Positions 19,367 through 32,500 of a DNA stretch of 64,000 nt are shown here, piece by piece (position 1 is the stretch's first letter; each line of letters begins with the position of its first letter). Position numbers and translations under genes: made by a program. The notes under the pieces are model-generated. The model did not search any database, had not been told where the DNA came from, and worked only from the letters and a program-made list of their open reading frames with translations. Source of the DNA: Tubulanus polymorphus (lineage: Eukaryota; Nemertea; Palaeonemertea; Tubulaniformes; Tubulanidae); the NCBI RefSeq assembly GCF_964204645.1, contig NC_134029.1:20974450-21038449 (forward strand). Reading direction: 5' to 3'.

Positions 19367-22300
19367 TTATTCAAAATATATGGAACCAGGATCAATCGCC
19401 TTGTCCGTTGTTTGTCTAAGCCATTTCGCTGACCTCGATGACACGGTAGAAGTAGGCCGTGATGTCATTGGTAACGTTGGTACCACGCCAACAAAGCTCA
19501 TGCGAGGGCTTTCAGATGCAATGGGTACAGCTAGAGGGTGAATTTTGTGATTTAAGCTTAATCCGACCTTCGAAGATGAATTTGATTTTACCGAATTGGT
19601 TTCGCTGGTATTGATAGTTGACGTGCTTTCCGCCAACAACTTCTACAAAACAATTAGACAATTTCCCTCCTAAAATATGACACTATGAGAAATGTATCTT
19701 ATACAACAGTTAGAGTTTACTTACCGCCTTTTTGGCTTTTTTACGCTTTATTAAGATTATAGCGATTATGATTGCAATTGTCAGCAATAAAAAAGCGCCA
19801 ACTATTCCTCCAATAAGACCGTAATTGACCTGACCGGCATTCTCCACCGATTTTTCCACTGATATTTCGGTCGATGTTAATATTTGTATCGTTCTAGATA
19901 GTACAGTTTTCTCTGTTGTATCAGGCATACGCGGATCTGCTGCCATTCTTTGTGTACTTTTTGTTGAATATATCGTTGAAATTTTAGTGAGAATCGATGG
20001 GGTATTTACAGTTGTTTGCGCTGATGCATGAGATATCGATCCTGATGTTGATTCTACGGTTGATGACTTTCCTATTGTCGTCTCTGAAGATTTATGTATC
20101 GCTGAAGTAGTCCGTTCCGTCGCTGTGGTCGTTTTCGTAGTTTGCGGGGTACCTGACGTAGTATCTGACGTTTGTGGGGTACTTGATGAAGTTTCTGGGG
20201 TACCTGACGTAGTTTCTGACGTTTGTGGGGTACTTGATGAAGTTTCTGGAGTACCAGACGTAGTCTCTGATGTTTGTGGGGTACTTGATGAAGTTTCTGG
20301 AGTACCAAACGTAGTCTCTGACGTTTGTGGGGTACTTGATGAAGTTTGCGGGGTACCTGACGTAGTATCTGACGTTTGTGGGGTACTTGATGAAGTTTCT
20401 GGGGTACCTGACGTAGTTTCTGACGTTTGTGGGGTACTTGATGATGTTTCTGGAGTACCTGACGTAGTTTCTGACGTTTGTGGAGTACTTGATGAAGTTT
20501 CTGGAGTACCAGACGTAGTTTCTGACGTTTGTGGGGTACTTGATGATGTTTCTGGGGTACCTGACGTAGTTTCTGATGTTTGTGGGGTACTTGATGAAGT
20601 TTCTGGGGTACCAGACGTAGTTTCTGACGTTTGTGGGGTACTTGATGATGCTTCTGCAGTACCAGACGTAGTTTCTGACGTTTGTGGGGTACTTGATGAT
20701 GTTTCTGGGGTACCTGACGTAGTTTCTGATGTTTGTGGGGTACATGATGAAGTTTCTGGGGTACCTGACGTAGTTTCTGACGTTTGTGGGGTACTTGATG
20801 ATGTTTCTGGGGTACCTGACGTAGTTTCTGACGTTTGTGGGGTACTTGATGAAGTTTCTGGGGTACCAGACGTAGTTTCTGACGTTTGTGGGGTACTTGA
20901 TGATGCTTCTGCAGTACCAGACGTAGTTTCTGACGTTTGTGGGGTACTTGATGATGTTTCTGGGGTACCAGACGTAGTTTCTGACGTTTGTGGGGTACTT
21001 GATGATGTTTCTGGGGTACCTGACGTAGTTTCTGATGTTTGTGGGGTACTTGATGAAGTTTCTGGGGTACCTGACGTAGTTTCTGACGTTTGTGGGGTAC
21101 TTGATGAAGTTTCTGGGGTACCTGACGTAGTTTCTGACGTTTGTGGGGTACTTGATGAAGTTTCTGGAGTACCAGACGTAGTTTCTGACGTTTGTGGGGT
21201 ACTTGATGAAGTTTCTGGGGTACCTGACGTAGTTTCTGACGTTTGTGGGGTACTTGATGAAGTTTCTGGGGCACCTGACGTAGTTTCTGATGTTCTTGTG
21301 GTCATTTCCGGCGTTGTCGTTGATGTTGTCGTCACTGCGCAGATCATACAAATGAAAATGAACAGAGGTGACTCTATTTGTGACTTTCTTCAAGACACTC
21401 ATCACTAATTATTATTATGCCATTCTTACTTACCCTTATTGCAGGTTGGAATATCTCCGACCCACGTCCCTTCGGCATTACAAAAAAGTGTATCATTACC
21501 CTGTAATTCATATCCCGAATCACAGGAGAACTGAGCGTAGTAAGGATGGCGATTTCTTGTACTTGTGACTTGTCCATTGGCTAGAGTAACGTTAGGTGTA
21601 CCACAATCAACTCCTGGAAAACGGCATATAATGAAGTATTGGTAATTAAACCTAGAAAGACAGTCATTTCACATGATAATGAATCATTTCATTACCAGTA
21701 CAAATGGGCGTGGTGTGGCCCCATGTCCCATCGCTGTGGCAGGTCATGTGATCGCTGAAGTAGTGTCTGTATCCGTGATCACATGTATACGTCACTCTAC
21801 TTCCGTACGTGGTCTTCGTGAAGGATGGCGTCATTCTAGGAAGCGTCGGTGGCGTTCCACAATCTTTCACTGAAAAAACACCATACATTCAACTCTCGTC
21901 TAACGGGATCAGAGAAGTTGTATGTCATTAAAGAAGATATACTCACAAACGCAAACTAAATCCGCTCCGTCCCAATCAACGGAAGTTGATGTAACTAACA
22001 CGCAATGTTTGATGTGACCACCGGATTTTCTTTCGTAACCAGTATTACACGCGTAAGTGGCAGCAGTATTGTAAATGTATTTGCCTGTTTCTGTGTTGTT
22101 AGCCGTCCAACTGCCGTGTGACACATCTTTTGGTTTAGAACACTCGTACCCTAGATAAAGTGACGAAAGGTTGATCACGACTATATGGTTGACAATGAAA
22201 CGCAACGGAAATGAAGATCTGACATATACGTATTCTTATATTCATCGTATAGACATTAATGAATTAAGCCCAACGCACATGATGTATGGAAACACGGAAG

Positions 22301-24649
22301 CAAGCATGTTTGATCACGGAAACATTGTTTCTCGAAACCATGTAAATCTCGTTTCTCGTGTGCACACGACACAGGGAAACTCTCGGATACATGTTTCTGT
22401 CCCTTGTTTCCGCGTTTCTGCGTTTCCGTGCACCGAGTGCGTTGGACTTTATGCAAAATTAGTGGTAGGTACACGTACAATGGCATCTGGGCCCGTGATG
22501 ATTATCATAGCGAGTCCATTTTCCGTCGCTTCTACATGTCCGTTTTCCATCGTAATATTTATTAGGGTCGGTAGGTATCTCGTTATAAGCTCCCTTCACG
22601 CAACTGTACGTTAATATGGACATCCATTTTCTGGCGACAGTATAAGATGGCTCTGCCCGATAATAGGCCGGTGGAGTTTCACAATCGGGAAATACTAGAA
22701 AATGAATAAGTACACATTGAAGTAGTTTTGGCGATACAATCAATTAATCTTGCTTCAAAAATATACTATATTCTTAAATGTGTCTTTTAAAATTAATTGT
22801 CAATTAATCTTACTTAATCAGAAAACGTTTATTTTTACGTACTTCAAATTATATATGTATGATTTTCTGAGAACGACAATTTCACCTCGCGTATAATGAG
22901 GTACTGAACTAGCGATGAACTATGAATTCGACCTGGTTACTCTCATAACTCGATTTTTCTCCTTTTTATGATATGGGTAAAAAGTATAAGTCGTTTTACA
23001 AAGCAAGTGACGCATTTTTTTCAAGAGCGCGTATTTAATAAAAATCATTGAAGTATAGATATTTATCATAATGCCTGTTGCAAAAGCCATTAAAATGATT
23101 AATTTGTCAACAAGACTTCATTAGAGCCATTGATTAGCCGCATATTCTGACATAATGAAATCAATTTTACTGGTTCATGAAAAGGTCGGTTTTATTACGA
23201 TTCAATTGAACGTAGAATCCGTTCATTTTTCTCGACGTTAGTAAATTATTACTTTTTGAAAAGCCGTGACGTTAATCGGTGCAAAGGATTAATGACTGTG
23301 TCGAAAATTCGACCAAATATTTAGGGTAAGTGATTTTTAAGAATTTTGGAACACTTTTTGCGTAAACATTTTCTCAGTAATCTAGATATTCTAAACGCCC
23401 GATATTAGTCGTTCACGAAGTTTGCGTATGTTAAAATTCCGTTCATTTGATTTCAGAGAAATTATTTTCATTATTTTCCATATATTTCTTTTCGATAGAA
23501 TATTTGAACTTACGTCGCTGTTTTTCGCACGAAGTTGCGCAATTTGTTAACATATAATTCCTCGTCGATGATCTGTAACAGTCTGCCGTCTGAAGCCAAC
23601 CGCCGCAGTTACAGGATTTATCGGCGTCAAATCCTACCACACGCATATCTGTAGACGATGAAACAGCTTCGTCAAACATACAAACAAACATTTACTTTAA
23701 ACTGCAGTCAGGGCAGATCTAGGGTCTGATTCGGGGAGGGTCGTACCCCTATACATTGAAATGGCACCCCGAAAGAAAGCTGATCGGAAAAAAAATTAAC
23801 TCATTTTTCTTGAAATACAGAGAAAAGCTTATGAAATTAAACTTTGTTTAGGCAGGCCCATCAGTTAGATATATTCCGTAAAATGTCTGGGCAACTTTAA
23901 GAGCCCCTGCCAGTCACCCCCGCCCATAAACCACCACCGCCTAACATCATGTCTTCTTAGATAACGGAACATCTGTACTACCATACTCTCCAGATACCGC
24001 CTGAATCCTATATCACTAGTGGGCACGACGGTATTCGGGGGAGGGGGCTGACTCAATCCCTTTGCCCTCATAATGAAAAATACAACGCTCCAAATAAGGT
24101 TTCCATCATTTATCCCATCATTTCTCAATCTATGGATTGCCTAATGCTAAAACATTGTTTTCATTCACTGGACGAAGGCCTGACTGTAAAAGCCAATTTT
24201 TCAGAAATATTTTTCACATTTCTTTTAACTTACTATGGCATAAGCAAGAAGCCTTGCACGTAGTAGCGCAGTTTGTCCAAGTGAATGGATGAAGTTTTTC
24301 GCAATCTCCGTTCGACAGGAAAAATGGACAGCTTGAATGAGAATCCGCACAAGAATACCCGCGCACAAGAGCTATGTATTTGGAAATAAAAGAAAAAAGG
24401 TGTTTTCATGAAATATGAAATAGATTTTTTGCCAGAGCGTATGACTCTGAATAAAAGTGTACATTTTTCCCAAATGAGAGAAGATTAGGCTATCATCTGA
24501 ATACGCTTGTATTACAAATAATCATCATATCGTTCTTAAGTGTTGTTCACGATAATACATGGGATTAGGATTTAAAACTTACCTGGCATTTGAAAAGAAG
24601 TGAAGAACACTTTTAGACACAATAACAATATGAATCGTAGTTCGTTCAT
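19367..24649 (-). CDS. Type I membrane protein, 2 ShK + 4 CCP domains, long mucin stalk, short tail
   Basis: Nine minus-strand exons give an intact 999-residue product: 24649-24583, 24371-24234, 23648-23514, 22694-22479, 22150-21947, 21869-21696, 21613-21434, 21334-19725, 19642-19367. Exon 1 is a signal peptide (MNELRFILLLCLKVFFTSFQ) in phase 1. Next come two ShK domains (residues 23-113), an atypical CCP (114-185), three CCPs (186-371) and a Thr/Ser/Pro mucin stalk of about 22 copies of a 17-residue unit (SGTPETSSSTPQTSETT). A transmembrane helix (about 877-899, LIGGIVGAFLLLTIAIIIAI) and a tail of about 100 residues follow. The CCP of exon 6 closely matches exon 7 of the gene at 13219, as does the start of the membrane helix. 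A WL-x-x-TT...P near the C-terminus is only a weak echo of the tail motif of the other two. Dense O-glycosylation of the stalk is inferred from composition. Confidence 0.88.
20140..21290 (-). repeat. 51-bp minisatellite encoding the mucin stalk
   Basis: About 22 head-to-tail copies of a 51-bp unit encode 17 residues each in exon 8 of the minus-strand ShK-CCP gene. Copies differ by only a few substitutions, such as GCT for GTT (Ala variants) and GACGTT versus GATGTT. Because 51 is divisible by 3, the other frames stay open and yield 400-437-residue spurious ORFs on both strands. Confidence 0.95.
23709..23760. repeat. Fragment of a CAGGG-ended element
   Basis: CAGGGCAGATCTAGGG followed by a G-rich stretch resembles the termini of the complete element at 32689-32947. 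It lies in the intron between exons 2 and 3 of the minus-strand ShK-CCP gene. Only one end is recognisable. Confidence 0.35.
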
Positions 24650-25743
24650 CTGTAAAAATGTAATTAATGTTAATTGATAAAAATAAAAAAAAGATTACAT
24701 AAAAAATTATTTTGTAGTTATAAGAATACAAGTCCTTATCGTTGTTATGATTTTGTACATTGATATAAGATTCATCGCATTTAATATTGCCGGAAAATGA
24801 GATATGTATATTAATGTTTCAGATTCCTTCTTAGTATATTTCAGTGGTTAACTTTATTGTTGCACCACTAACGTCTCAGATTAGAAATACTTCCCAATAA
24901 CCTTTTCTACATTATTCATTTTTTCTCTTACCTTGTCGGTTCGTGGTTCACATGTTCACTGACGAAATGTCTTGTTTACACATATAAATACACTGGTATG
25001 ATAACTTTTTCCGTATATAGTTATGAAAACTTAGCGATATCGTTTGCACGTTAAAAGACGTCTACGGATCTGTTATTTTTATCACACGTCCCCTATTTAA
25101 TAATGGTGTTTGTATTCACGGAAGCGAAGCATGCATACAGTCTGGATTGAGGAGGCTTTCTGATTGGATAAGGAAATAAAAGCGGTTGGCGGCTTATTCA
25201 AAAATCCTTTTAAAATATCGCGAATTTTAGCATCTTTAAAGCAATAGAATACCGGTGCTAGTTAAGCAGAATGTAGTTGGTATTAGGACTACTTTCTAAT
25301 TAGACAATACAACTTCGTTGTTCCAAAAGAATTACATTTTCCTGATGTTTTCTCCGTTCTACTTCCTATAATCACGCTTCCAGTCCTTGCAACGCTTGAA
25401 ATGGCTTTGGGTATGCCCCCTACGGCTTATATTTTAAGTTTGTTTTTATTTTGACGCTCAGTTAATTGATTAATTCCAATGTGTCTGAGGTCATTCGTCG
25501 CCTATAAGTTCGACTGACACAACACTGAAGACGACCAAGCGTGAAAGAATGTCACATTAAGTTGTTAACCATTATAAACAAAATTACCGTTATTGTCGGT
25601 ATAAAAAAGAATAATGACTCACTCGTTTATTTGTTCATAATCTTGTACAAATTAATGACCTTATCTACTATAGCAACAACTGCGTCGAAATGTTGGCTTG
25701 GCAACCATCTCCATGATGGTGCAAATATGACTGATGATGTAGG
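24650..25743. other. Head-to-head intergenic region
   Basis: About 1.1 kb separates the start codons of the minus-strand ShK-CCP gene and the plus-strand CNBD2-like gene. It presumably holds both promoters and 5' UTRs. I see no convincing TATA box, repeat or RNA gene. Confidence 0.5.
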
Positions 25744-28546
25744 ATGGCGGATCGACTTGTAATAAGCGACAAGGGTACGCTGACGCTAGAACCCAGCGAA
25801 TTGCCTCCGATTGATCAAAATGGTAGTCTGGTTGCGCGGGGGATAGATTTGTACCGACCAGTATCACCGAGACCCGGTGATCCTTTGTCCACATTGGATA
25901 AAGTCCAAAACAAGAAAAAGAAACCAGAAAATGTCGTTTTACCAAAAATAAAATCTGGAAATCGACTTCTATCACGTTATGATACGAGCCTCGAACCTGA
26001 AGGTATAAATTTCTCCGAAGAAGAGTTTTTTTCAGATGGCAACAAACAAGCGGAAAATGGCGTGGGACAGGGTACAAACGCGGAAGCTTTGGAAAATGGA
26101 CACGATGTAAAGACCTCAGGAGAATACGGAGAACAGAAAAGTGAATCAGACCAGACGGCAGATCTAGCTGAGTCTCCTGAAAAAGATGGCACCGATGGAT
26201 CAGAAACTTCGGTAAATATGTTGCAAGGCTCCTTTTTCGTATTCCTTGTATAATATAAAGAAATAAATGATAGGCATGATATTTTTGACTAGCTAAATCG
26301 CCAGTCGCCATTAGCTGCCGTCCCGAAAAAGATGCGCTTCAAGAAACTAGCTCGCATGGTTCGTACCAATCTATTTTGGCGGCGAGAACTAAACAGTGGT
26401 AAAAATCCAAACGAAGAAGAGCGAGGGGCGCGAGACTTCGTCATACATAATAAAGAGGATGGAACAACAGAGGTTTTGACATTCAATTTACAAATTTTCA
26501 AAGCTAAAGGTCAATCTTACGGTGGTCTTACAGCGAAAGCCAAGCGAATTTGCATGAAAGCGCATTGGGAGCGCACAAACGAAGACTTGGCATGTTTGAA
26601 AGTACGAGTGAAAACCTTTGCTTGTAGTATATTATTGAAGAGTCATAGCCACGTTGTACGTATATTAGCTGAATATTAAATCTCGATATTTCAATTAGGA
26701 TGTGGTTAAAAGACTAAAATGCTTCGACAAATACTCGGAAAAAGTAAAACAGGAAATGGCTCGTGTTATTAGTTACGACTCATTCGATGACGGTAGAATT
26801 ATCATACGTCAAGGGCATCAAGGTTATTCGTTCTATTTTATCATTAAAGGGGCAGTATCAGTCATCATATCTGATACTGATAAAAGAGGCAAGTATTCTA
26901 ATAAAAATATTACGGATTATCAGTCGTTTATTAATGCAAAAGAATGAATCCATACGTCCGCGACAGGACTCGAACCTGCAATCTTCTGATTCGAAGTCAG
27001 ACGCCTTATCCATTAGGCCACGCGGACAAGATACACTTCCTTTAAACTATGGGAATTTGTCCAAAGTTTTAAAATTGAAATCTGCGATTTTGTAATACAT
27101 AAAATGCTTCGTGGTGAATGTTTTTCTTAGGTAAGAATACGTCTCAGGTCATTGGAGAATTGACCGAAGGTTCATCTTTTGGAGAATTGGCTCTGCTTCA
27201 TGACATTGAGAGGACGGCAACTATTGTTTGCAAAGGTATTGTAAACCGAGAAACTGAAATCATTTTGCAAATAGTTCTTCAAAGACAAAAAAATAAAAAT
27301 GTTCAATACAAATTTTTTTTCAGTTACTCTTTTACCAAGCTGAATATATGATCTTATATAGTTATCATTTGTTTATTCTGATGGTGTAACCATTGCAGGT
27401 AATTCAGAGTTTTTGAGAATAGACAGAGCCGATTTTGACATGGTACTGAGAGTCAGTTATGAATATGAGTGGAACGCAAGGCTGAAAGCCCTAAAAACGA
27501 TACCCTGGTTCAAAGATTTATCCGAGGAAGAACTACTCAGCGCTAACCATGTCTGTAAAATGTTGGAATACCCGATGGATAAGGTCATTGATCTTCATCA
27601 TTCGAAAGAAATTAAATTGGATCAAATATTTCAATTCAATTATATTTTTTCATTGGACACTTGATAATGACATTTACAGATCGTCTATGGCAATACAACG
27701 GATTTGACGGAGAATGTGTATTACGTAGTTTCCGGCGAGGCGAAAATCGTACGCGAGATGTACATGATAAAAGAAGCGCTGCCGTGGGGAAGAAAGAAAA
27801 TAACGCTGAAAGCCATCGATCACCTAAGAACTGGAAAGAGACACCAACAAAGAAAGGACGCATTGAAAGAAGGACTAGAAGAACGCCATCTTATAGCTGT
27901 ATGCACTATATCTAAGGGTCATTTCTACGGTCTCGGTACGGCCTATAAATGTATATGTTTTATTCGCGATTTAAATTACAATATGAAGTAGCAGGAATAG
28001 ATACAAAATAATGTGATATAAGACGCTGGACGACTGGTGAAGTTAAAATAAACTTATTTCCTCTCACATTCGCGCACATTCATACCCCATTCATACCTAC
28101 AAGTTATATGACAGAACATGAAAAGCCATTTCTATTTACGTAATAGAAATCATATGATTCCAAATACGTTGGAATATGGCTAGCAACATCATACTCTTAT
28201 TTTTCAATTTTTAGGTGAAGATTTGATAAGCACGTACATAATATCCACTGATAGGCTGGAAGTACTGGCCGTCCCGCGCATTCTGTTTACCCGTTACGGT
28301 AAAGCCGAACTATTGATCCGTATGAAAGAAGATCTGTGCACGGTGATCCCGAGCAATAAGCAGGCGTTCAACCATTTCATGGAGAGCAAAAAATGGAAAC
28401 GATACAAAAGTCAAGTGACCAGGGAAGTGGTCAGCAATAGACGAATCCCGAATCCTACTCGGTTAGGGGATGTACCGCTAGCTATACGTATGGAAGAGCC
28501 GACTGATGACCTCGGTGGTATTTCAGAAACTGTTCAGGATGTTTAG
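25744..28546 (+). CDS. CNBD2: Cyclic-nucleotide-binding domain protein, CNBD2-like
   Basis: Seven exons give 614 residues: 25744-26211, 26293-26601, 26699-26888, 27131-27235, 27399-27583, 27680-27935, 28215-28546. The N-terminal 156 residues are acidic and low in complexity. A cyclic-nucleotide-binding domain spans about residues 275-365. Its phosphate-binding cassette is FGELALLHDIERTAT (residues 339-353), with the sugar-binding Glu (about 341) and phosphate-binding Arg (about 350) both present, so it should bind cAMP or cGMP. A second, degenerate fold begins near 420 (NVYYVVSGEAKIV) without a clear cassette. No kinase, channel or GEF domain follows, which matches CNBD2, linked to sperm function in mouse. 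The third intron has a GC donor (AGAG|GCAAGT) and contains a tRNA gene on the other strand. Symbol by architecture and length (human CNBD2 is similar in size). Confidence 0.8.
26955..27027 (-). tRNA. tRNA-Arg (anticodon UCG)
   Basis: The 73-nt cloverleaf reads on the minus strand: acceptor stem GTCCGCG with CGCGGAC, D-arm GCCT/AGGC, anticodon stem TCTGA/TCAGA with loop CTTCGAA (anticodon TCG), T-loop TTCGAGT, discriminator G. There is no intron. A T4 run at about 26942-26939 just past the 3' end suits an RNA polymerase III terminator. It lies antisense in intron 3 of the CNBD2-like gene. Confidence 0.93.
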
Positions 28547-29524
28547 ATATAATCAATTGATATTTTGCAAGAGATAAAGAATCAGTGAAACCTATGATTT
28601 TCGGGCGTTTAGCCTTTTCAGTCTTTCGTATGTCGTCTTTGGTTATTTTTGGTATCATTACTTGTTTCTAATTGCTTATAATTTTGTACGAACAAAAAGT
28701 GAAAGAGGAAGCTATTTCTATTTTATTTGTACTGCATAGATGACATGATGAAATTCCTTCCCATCTACCTTGTCCGTTGTGGGGCCTAGACGAAACTGAG
28801 TAACTTTTCCAGCTTCCTTTGTGGAGTTCAAAAAAGAAAATGCATCAACATAACTTCCGTCTATTATTTCTAAGTGCTTTATAGCGGATAACCTATTTAA
28901 GTACTATATATATATATATATGCCTGGAAATCAACACAAGTAGCTCGCGATAAAGGGTCATATTTAGCGTGTGGGATATGATAGCGGAGTTTTGTTTCAA
29001 GAAATCAACGACCATATTATAGTTAGTAACGTATATATACCGAAACAGGATGTAATCGTATATGCCGCGCAGTTGTGTCACAAGATGCTGAACACTCGCT
29101 AATAAAGGATAGATTGTTTCCAGTCGTAGAGTTAGGTAAGTCTTGACCATTTGCGCGATATGTACATGCTTTGAAATTACTTACAAGACTTTACTATGTA
29201 ATGGTCAATCACAAAATGTTTTCTATTTTCTGATAAGCGTCGCCAACAATATATATCCTCTGTATTTTTTACGTCACTGATACCAGCGTTTTGCCCATTC
29301 GCTGCTGCACTGAATGGTGGTGAACAAGCCCGTTCAGTTGATCATTGGATATAAAAAATAGATAACAAATAATCTAGAGACTATATTTCTATATTTAGGA
29401 ATGATGTAGATATAATGAACTGTCTTTTAATAAATAGATTCACCATTGAGTTTGGTTTATCTATTCGGACGGCAGTCATTAAATATATGAATATATGTAT
29501 ATGTAGATTTCGGATGATCGAGAG
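28547..29524. other. Intergenic, nothing supported
   Basis: This holds the 3' flank of the CNBD2-like gene and the 5' flank of the phosphatase gene. A short TA run lies at 28904-28921. No ORF with domain character is seen. Confidence 0.55.
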
Positions 29525-32500
29525 ATGTTTTGGTTTTTTGGAAATTCCGTTTTACTTGGTAAGTCACGAAACCATTTGTAATCATATTCTAAGGTTGAAT
29601 TTTGCATTATTCCTAATGCGATGCGGATGACTTTAAAGTGTTTCAGCTACGAACATGGGGTATGCAAGCTTAGTATACAACTGATTGGGACGTATTTTGC
29701 GATAGTGATCATGGAAATATGCACTTGAATGTCGATTAATAAGGCGCAAACATCTCAGTAATACGATACATATGAGAGGGTCTAATCTGCAGGTTTCAGG
29801 CCCGATTGACCTTTGGAGAATCGCCAAGGCCTTAGAAAGTTGTAGAAAAAAAACAATATATCAAATAAACGTGACCCAAACAACTATTTGTTGTTTCTTA
29901 CGATACTGTGCTTTAAACTATTTCCGAGTCCTTTTGCATTCATATTTTTTCTGCACGCTCAATTTCGAAACCAGGCAATATTGTGGATTAAATGAGTCTC
30001 TATTCGTTTGGGCTATCAATACAAATAAGTGATAATTTCTTATCAACTAATTGATTCCGAATTCAATTCTGTATTTATTTGGGCTATAATAGAATGGGTT
30101 ATTCGTCAAAATAAACAATCTTATCTTATTGTTATCTCACTTTTCTATAATCTTATTTTTTCACGATATTGATAAGGCTTCTTCACTTTTACAGGCGTCA
30201 TAGCGCTAACTGTACGCAGTTCCGCAACCGCCATTAATCGGCGAGATGTCGAAAAAGCAATCCGAACAAATCAACGCGACCAAAATGTTTCAGGGTTTGA
30301 TCAGATCCGGATTGCTGATGACGTTATCGTTGATAAGAATGTCAGCCAAGGGATTATCCAACGCGATGGTCAGTTGCATACAAAACAGTTCTCAAACGGT
30401 GAAGAGTTTAACAATACTATGGCTGACGATAGCCTTGCAATTGCTAATGATCATAGCGACACTGATAATAAACCGCGTGCTAGTTATAGCCTTTCAGGCT
30501 CCATTGATGATACTGAGAACCTTTCTGCAGTTACTGAGGAGCTCGGTGAGATTCGCTCTCAGAAAGTTCCGACAATATTAGCAGTGTTGAACAGGTCTGG
30601 AGGTGATACTGTGAATAATAGTGTAAATATGATCACAAAACCTGGTTCGGTCGAATATATGGAACTGAAACGATTCGAAAAATCTGCTGGCAAAAATCAG
30701 GGTCGCAGAGTTGTACCGAAAATTCGTGCGAAATTTCACAACGAAGACGAAGAACCGAAATTAATATCTGAAGCTGAGGACGGTTTAGATGAAACAACTG
30801 GTGAATCAGAATTCTCTGAAATCAAACCTTATGATGATTTTGTAATTGAAGGGAGTGGGGACAGTGGAAATAGTAGTAAATCGATAGCGAGTCCAATTAC
30901 TATTATAAATACGGTTGATAGAACGGAAAGAACGTCAACAAAATCAACGCCGACAAAATCAAAGAGCCCGACAAGGACATCGAAAATGCCAAATGTGAGG
31001 CAAGTCAAACCAACAGTTATTGCTTCAAAGCCATCGATAAAAATACCAACTACAAGTGGATCAGTTGCTGAGGGGGGAGTAGAAAATACGAGCAAGCAAT
31101 CGGAGAGAAATGTGAAAACGATGATAACGTCAAAACCAAACTTGATTGGAATCTCTGCTGCGCCGACGACAACAACGAAGAAACCGACGATCAACGTCGA
31201 TGTGGAACGAGGCAAAGTCGTCGAAAAACCCGAAAAGGAGCCTGGAAAAAATATGGATAAGAAAAATCCTACTCGTGTTCAAGAGACGCCAGAAGGTGAT
31301 AAGCAACCTACGACTGTTGTAATCAAAGACACGGAAAAGGGTAAAACGGATGTGGTTGTAGACAGCACTATCATCGAACAAGTGACAAAACGAACAAAGG
31401 TAATGATCAATAAAGATAGTAGCTGTTAATCTACTTAACAAACTGATAATGGTCTCTTTTTGTTTGACTTGCAGATAGTTGGCCCTGATATAAACACGAG
31501 GCCAAAACCAAAAACGACGAAAGCACCCCCTAGCGCGTACATCGTCATCAAATTCGATTTGATGAGTCATACATTTTGCCGGCACGTGGGTATTTTCAAG
31601 AAAGCCGTAGCTAAAAGCGTCGACTCCCGCATTCGCATCAAACCGGACCAAGTAATCGTAATGAACGACTGCCGAAGTGTCGTCAATCGTCCTAAACGTA
31701 ACGTAATAACTACTGTCAAATTTTATATCGTCGACCGATCAAATGAATATAGTTTAACGTTAACCTCAGTGGCGTTTACAACTCTGGGAGAATATGGATT
31801 TCAGGATAACGTCTTCTACACAACGGTATACTCCTACATGTTGTTCTGTGTATCGAATCATACATCAATGGATGAATTAGTTTATTCTCATAGATTTCGT
31901 TTCAGCCATTAAGTATAGAGTTTGCCCAAGAAACCAGACACTCGGCAGCAGACCAAACCTCCAGAAGATTTGGATCTGGTATCGTTGTTGCTATAGTTAT
32001 TGCCTGTATAGCTGGTGTAGCACTAGTCATACTCATTATATTACAGGTAAAGAATGGAAAGTTTGTGGTGTGGATCTAGGGACCATTGAGGTTCCTTTTT
32101 ATCAAGACAGAGATTGTCAAAACCTGTCAATTTGACACTCGGAGATAGATCTTTTTGGATTGATCTCTTCAGAAAACTTCTAACGATGAAGATATCCACT
32201 TGCGGCCTTTCGGTGTGTGACTGTTTTATCTAAGGAATACACTTCCTTTACTATTGGACCCCGCCTTGTAATTCTCTTAGATTCTCCCCTGTATCATGGC
32301 ATTTCTATCTTCGATCGAATATGATTACAATACTTTTTGAATCTAGGATCAGGTTAAACACCGTATTTATATTGCCAACCTTAGCCGCTATTTTGGATAA
32401 ATGGATAAATGTTTTTGTTTCTCGGACAGATCGTGATGCGGCACCGTCAGAAAGATTCGTCAAGACTGATGCGACCGATTCCCCCTGAATTTATACCGGA

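Noticed and set aside
20072-21408. 400-437-residue ORFs on both strands across the mucin repeat
   Set aside because: They are frame shadows of a 51-bp repeat; only the minus-strand frame joins the upstream CCP exon in phase, codes a mucin composition and runs into a membrane helix.
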